Under the pieces are notes generated by a model. The model ran no database searches. It saw nothing but the letters and a program-made list of their open reading frames with translations, and was not told where the DNA came from. Made by a program: the position numbers and the translations under genes. Shown here in pieces: positions 63,470 to 64,000 of a DNA stretch of 64,000 nt (position 1 is the first letter of the stretch; every line of letters begins with the position of its first letter). The DNA is from Hyperoodon ampullatus. Lineage: Eukaryota > Chordata > Mammalia > Artiodactyla > Ziphiidae. The DNA lies in assembly GCA_949752795.1 (NCBI GenBank), contig OX457063.1:73849771-73913770 (forward strand). Direction: 5' to 3'.

Positions 63470-63586
63470 ATCCTGTGATAAACTGTAAACATGAAAAAGA
63501 ATATATATGTATAACTGAGTCACTCTGCTGTACAGCAGAAATTAACATAGCATTGTAAATCAACTATACTTCAATAAAATTTTTTT
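63470..63586 (+). mobile_element. Very short L1 3' end with ~14-bp TSD
   Basis: L1 3' UTR end (CTGCTGTACAGCAGAAATTA...CAACTATACTTCAATAAAAT) of about 115 bp. The flanking repeat AAGTGAGATACTGA/AAGTGAGATATTGA is at 63456-63469 and 63587-63602. Confidence 0.8.
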
Positions 63587-64000
63587 TAAAGTGAGATATT
63601 GAAAGATGTAGATAAAGAGGAAGGAAGAAATTTTTCTAGACATTCTGAGGGGACTTTTCAGCACACTGAAATAACTCGCAGTCGGAGGCACTTCCTAACC
63701 TATGAAATAAATGGTGATGTGTGTGCCTGTCTTTCCTGCTACAGAGGTGCTTTCCTAGCATTATAGATCTATACCTTATAGACACCCATACGGACAGTGA
63801 AATTTGGGACTTAGAAATATAAGGGGATTTTTTTTTTTAAAGACAGATATGGCTTGAAGAATTAAATGACTTGTGAAAGTGTAAAGGAAAAGGAGACTAT
63901 ATAAACATGCTGTGCTTTATATAAAGTACTTTATATAAAATTTGTATCACTTGCACAAATATTTTCTCATGGAATTTTTCTCAGTAGACCAGAAAGATAA

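Overview
The window is vertebrate nuclear DNA, most probably from a cetacean. It is packed with young LINE-1 (L1) copies and with tRNA-derived SINEs of the CHR type found in whales, hippos and ruminants. The short young CHR form (about 200 bp, ending ...GCGTACCGC plus poly(A)) is abundant. I recognised no ruminant BovB or Bov-tA elements and no pig PRE-1. Species-level identity is inference.

The only host gene I can support is ACVR1 (ALK2, a type I BMP/activin receptor Ser/Thr kinase), on the minus strand in the right-hand 24 kb. Its last four coding exons are present (62215-62490, 57855-58052, 42042-42172, 41157-41291). All have consensus splice sites and matching phases, and together they encode residues 265-509 in human numbering, followed by a ~1.1 kb 3' UTR and an AATAAA signal at 40095-40100. 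Upstream exons (extracellular, transmembrane, GS box, N-lobe start) lie beyond the right edge.

Positions 1-39.5 kb are gene-free sequence 3' of ACVR1, made almost entirely of nested L1s. Left to right: a minus L1 (1-2706); an old plus L1 (2707-9842) split by a younger minus L1 with a perfect 16-bp target-site duplication (TSD) and by two SINEs; a plus L1 5' UTR (9843-11555); a minus L1 (11556-25205) interrupted by a full-length minus L1 with an 18-bp TSD (12459-21105); and an old minus L1 (25215-38450) interrupted by another long minus L1 (28255-35098), which itself carries an 870-bp Tigger/pogo-like DNA transposon (30814-31683). A short L1 3' end with a possible 3' transduction and two head-to-head SINEs follow near 36-37 kb.

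Within the ACVR1 introns are two tandem young L1s, antisense to the gene (49402-55256), inserted into an ancient L1. There are also an MLT1-type LTR, a MER5-type DNA element, MIR/L2 fragments and two CHR SINEs. The rest of the intronic DNA is unrecognised single-copy-looking sequence.

I found no CRISPR, phage, operon or other novel system. The most checkable curiosities are the ~50-bp repeat array and purine-rich duplication in the L1 5' UTR, the possible 3' transduction, the inverted SINE pair, the CTCF-like motif beside ACVR1 coding exon 7, and clustered miRNA seed matches in the ACVR1 3' UTR.
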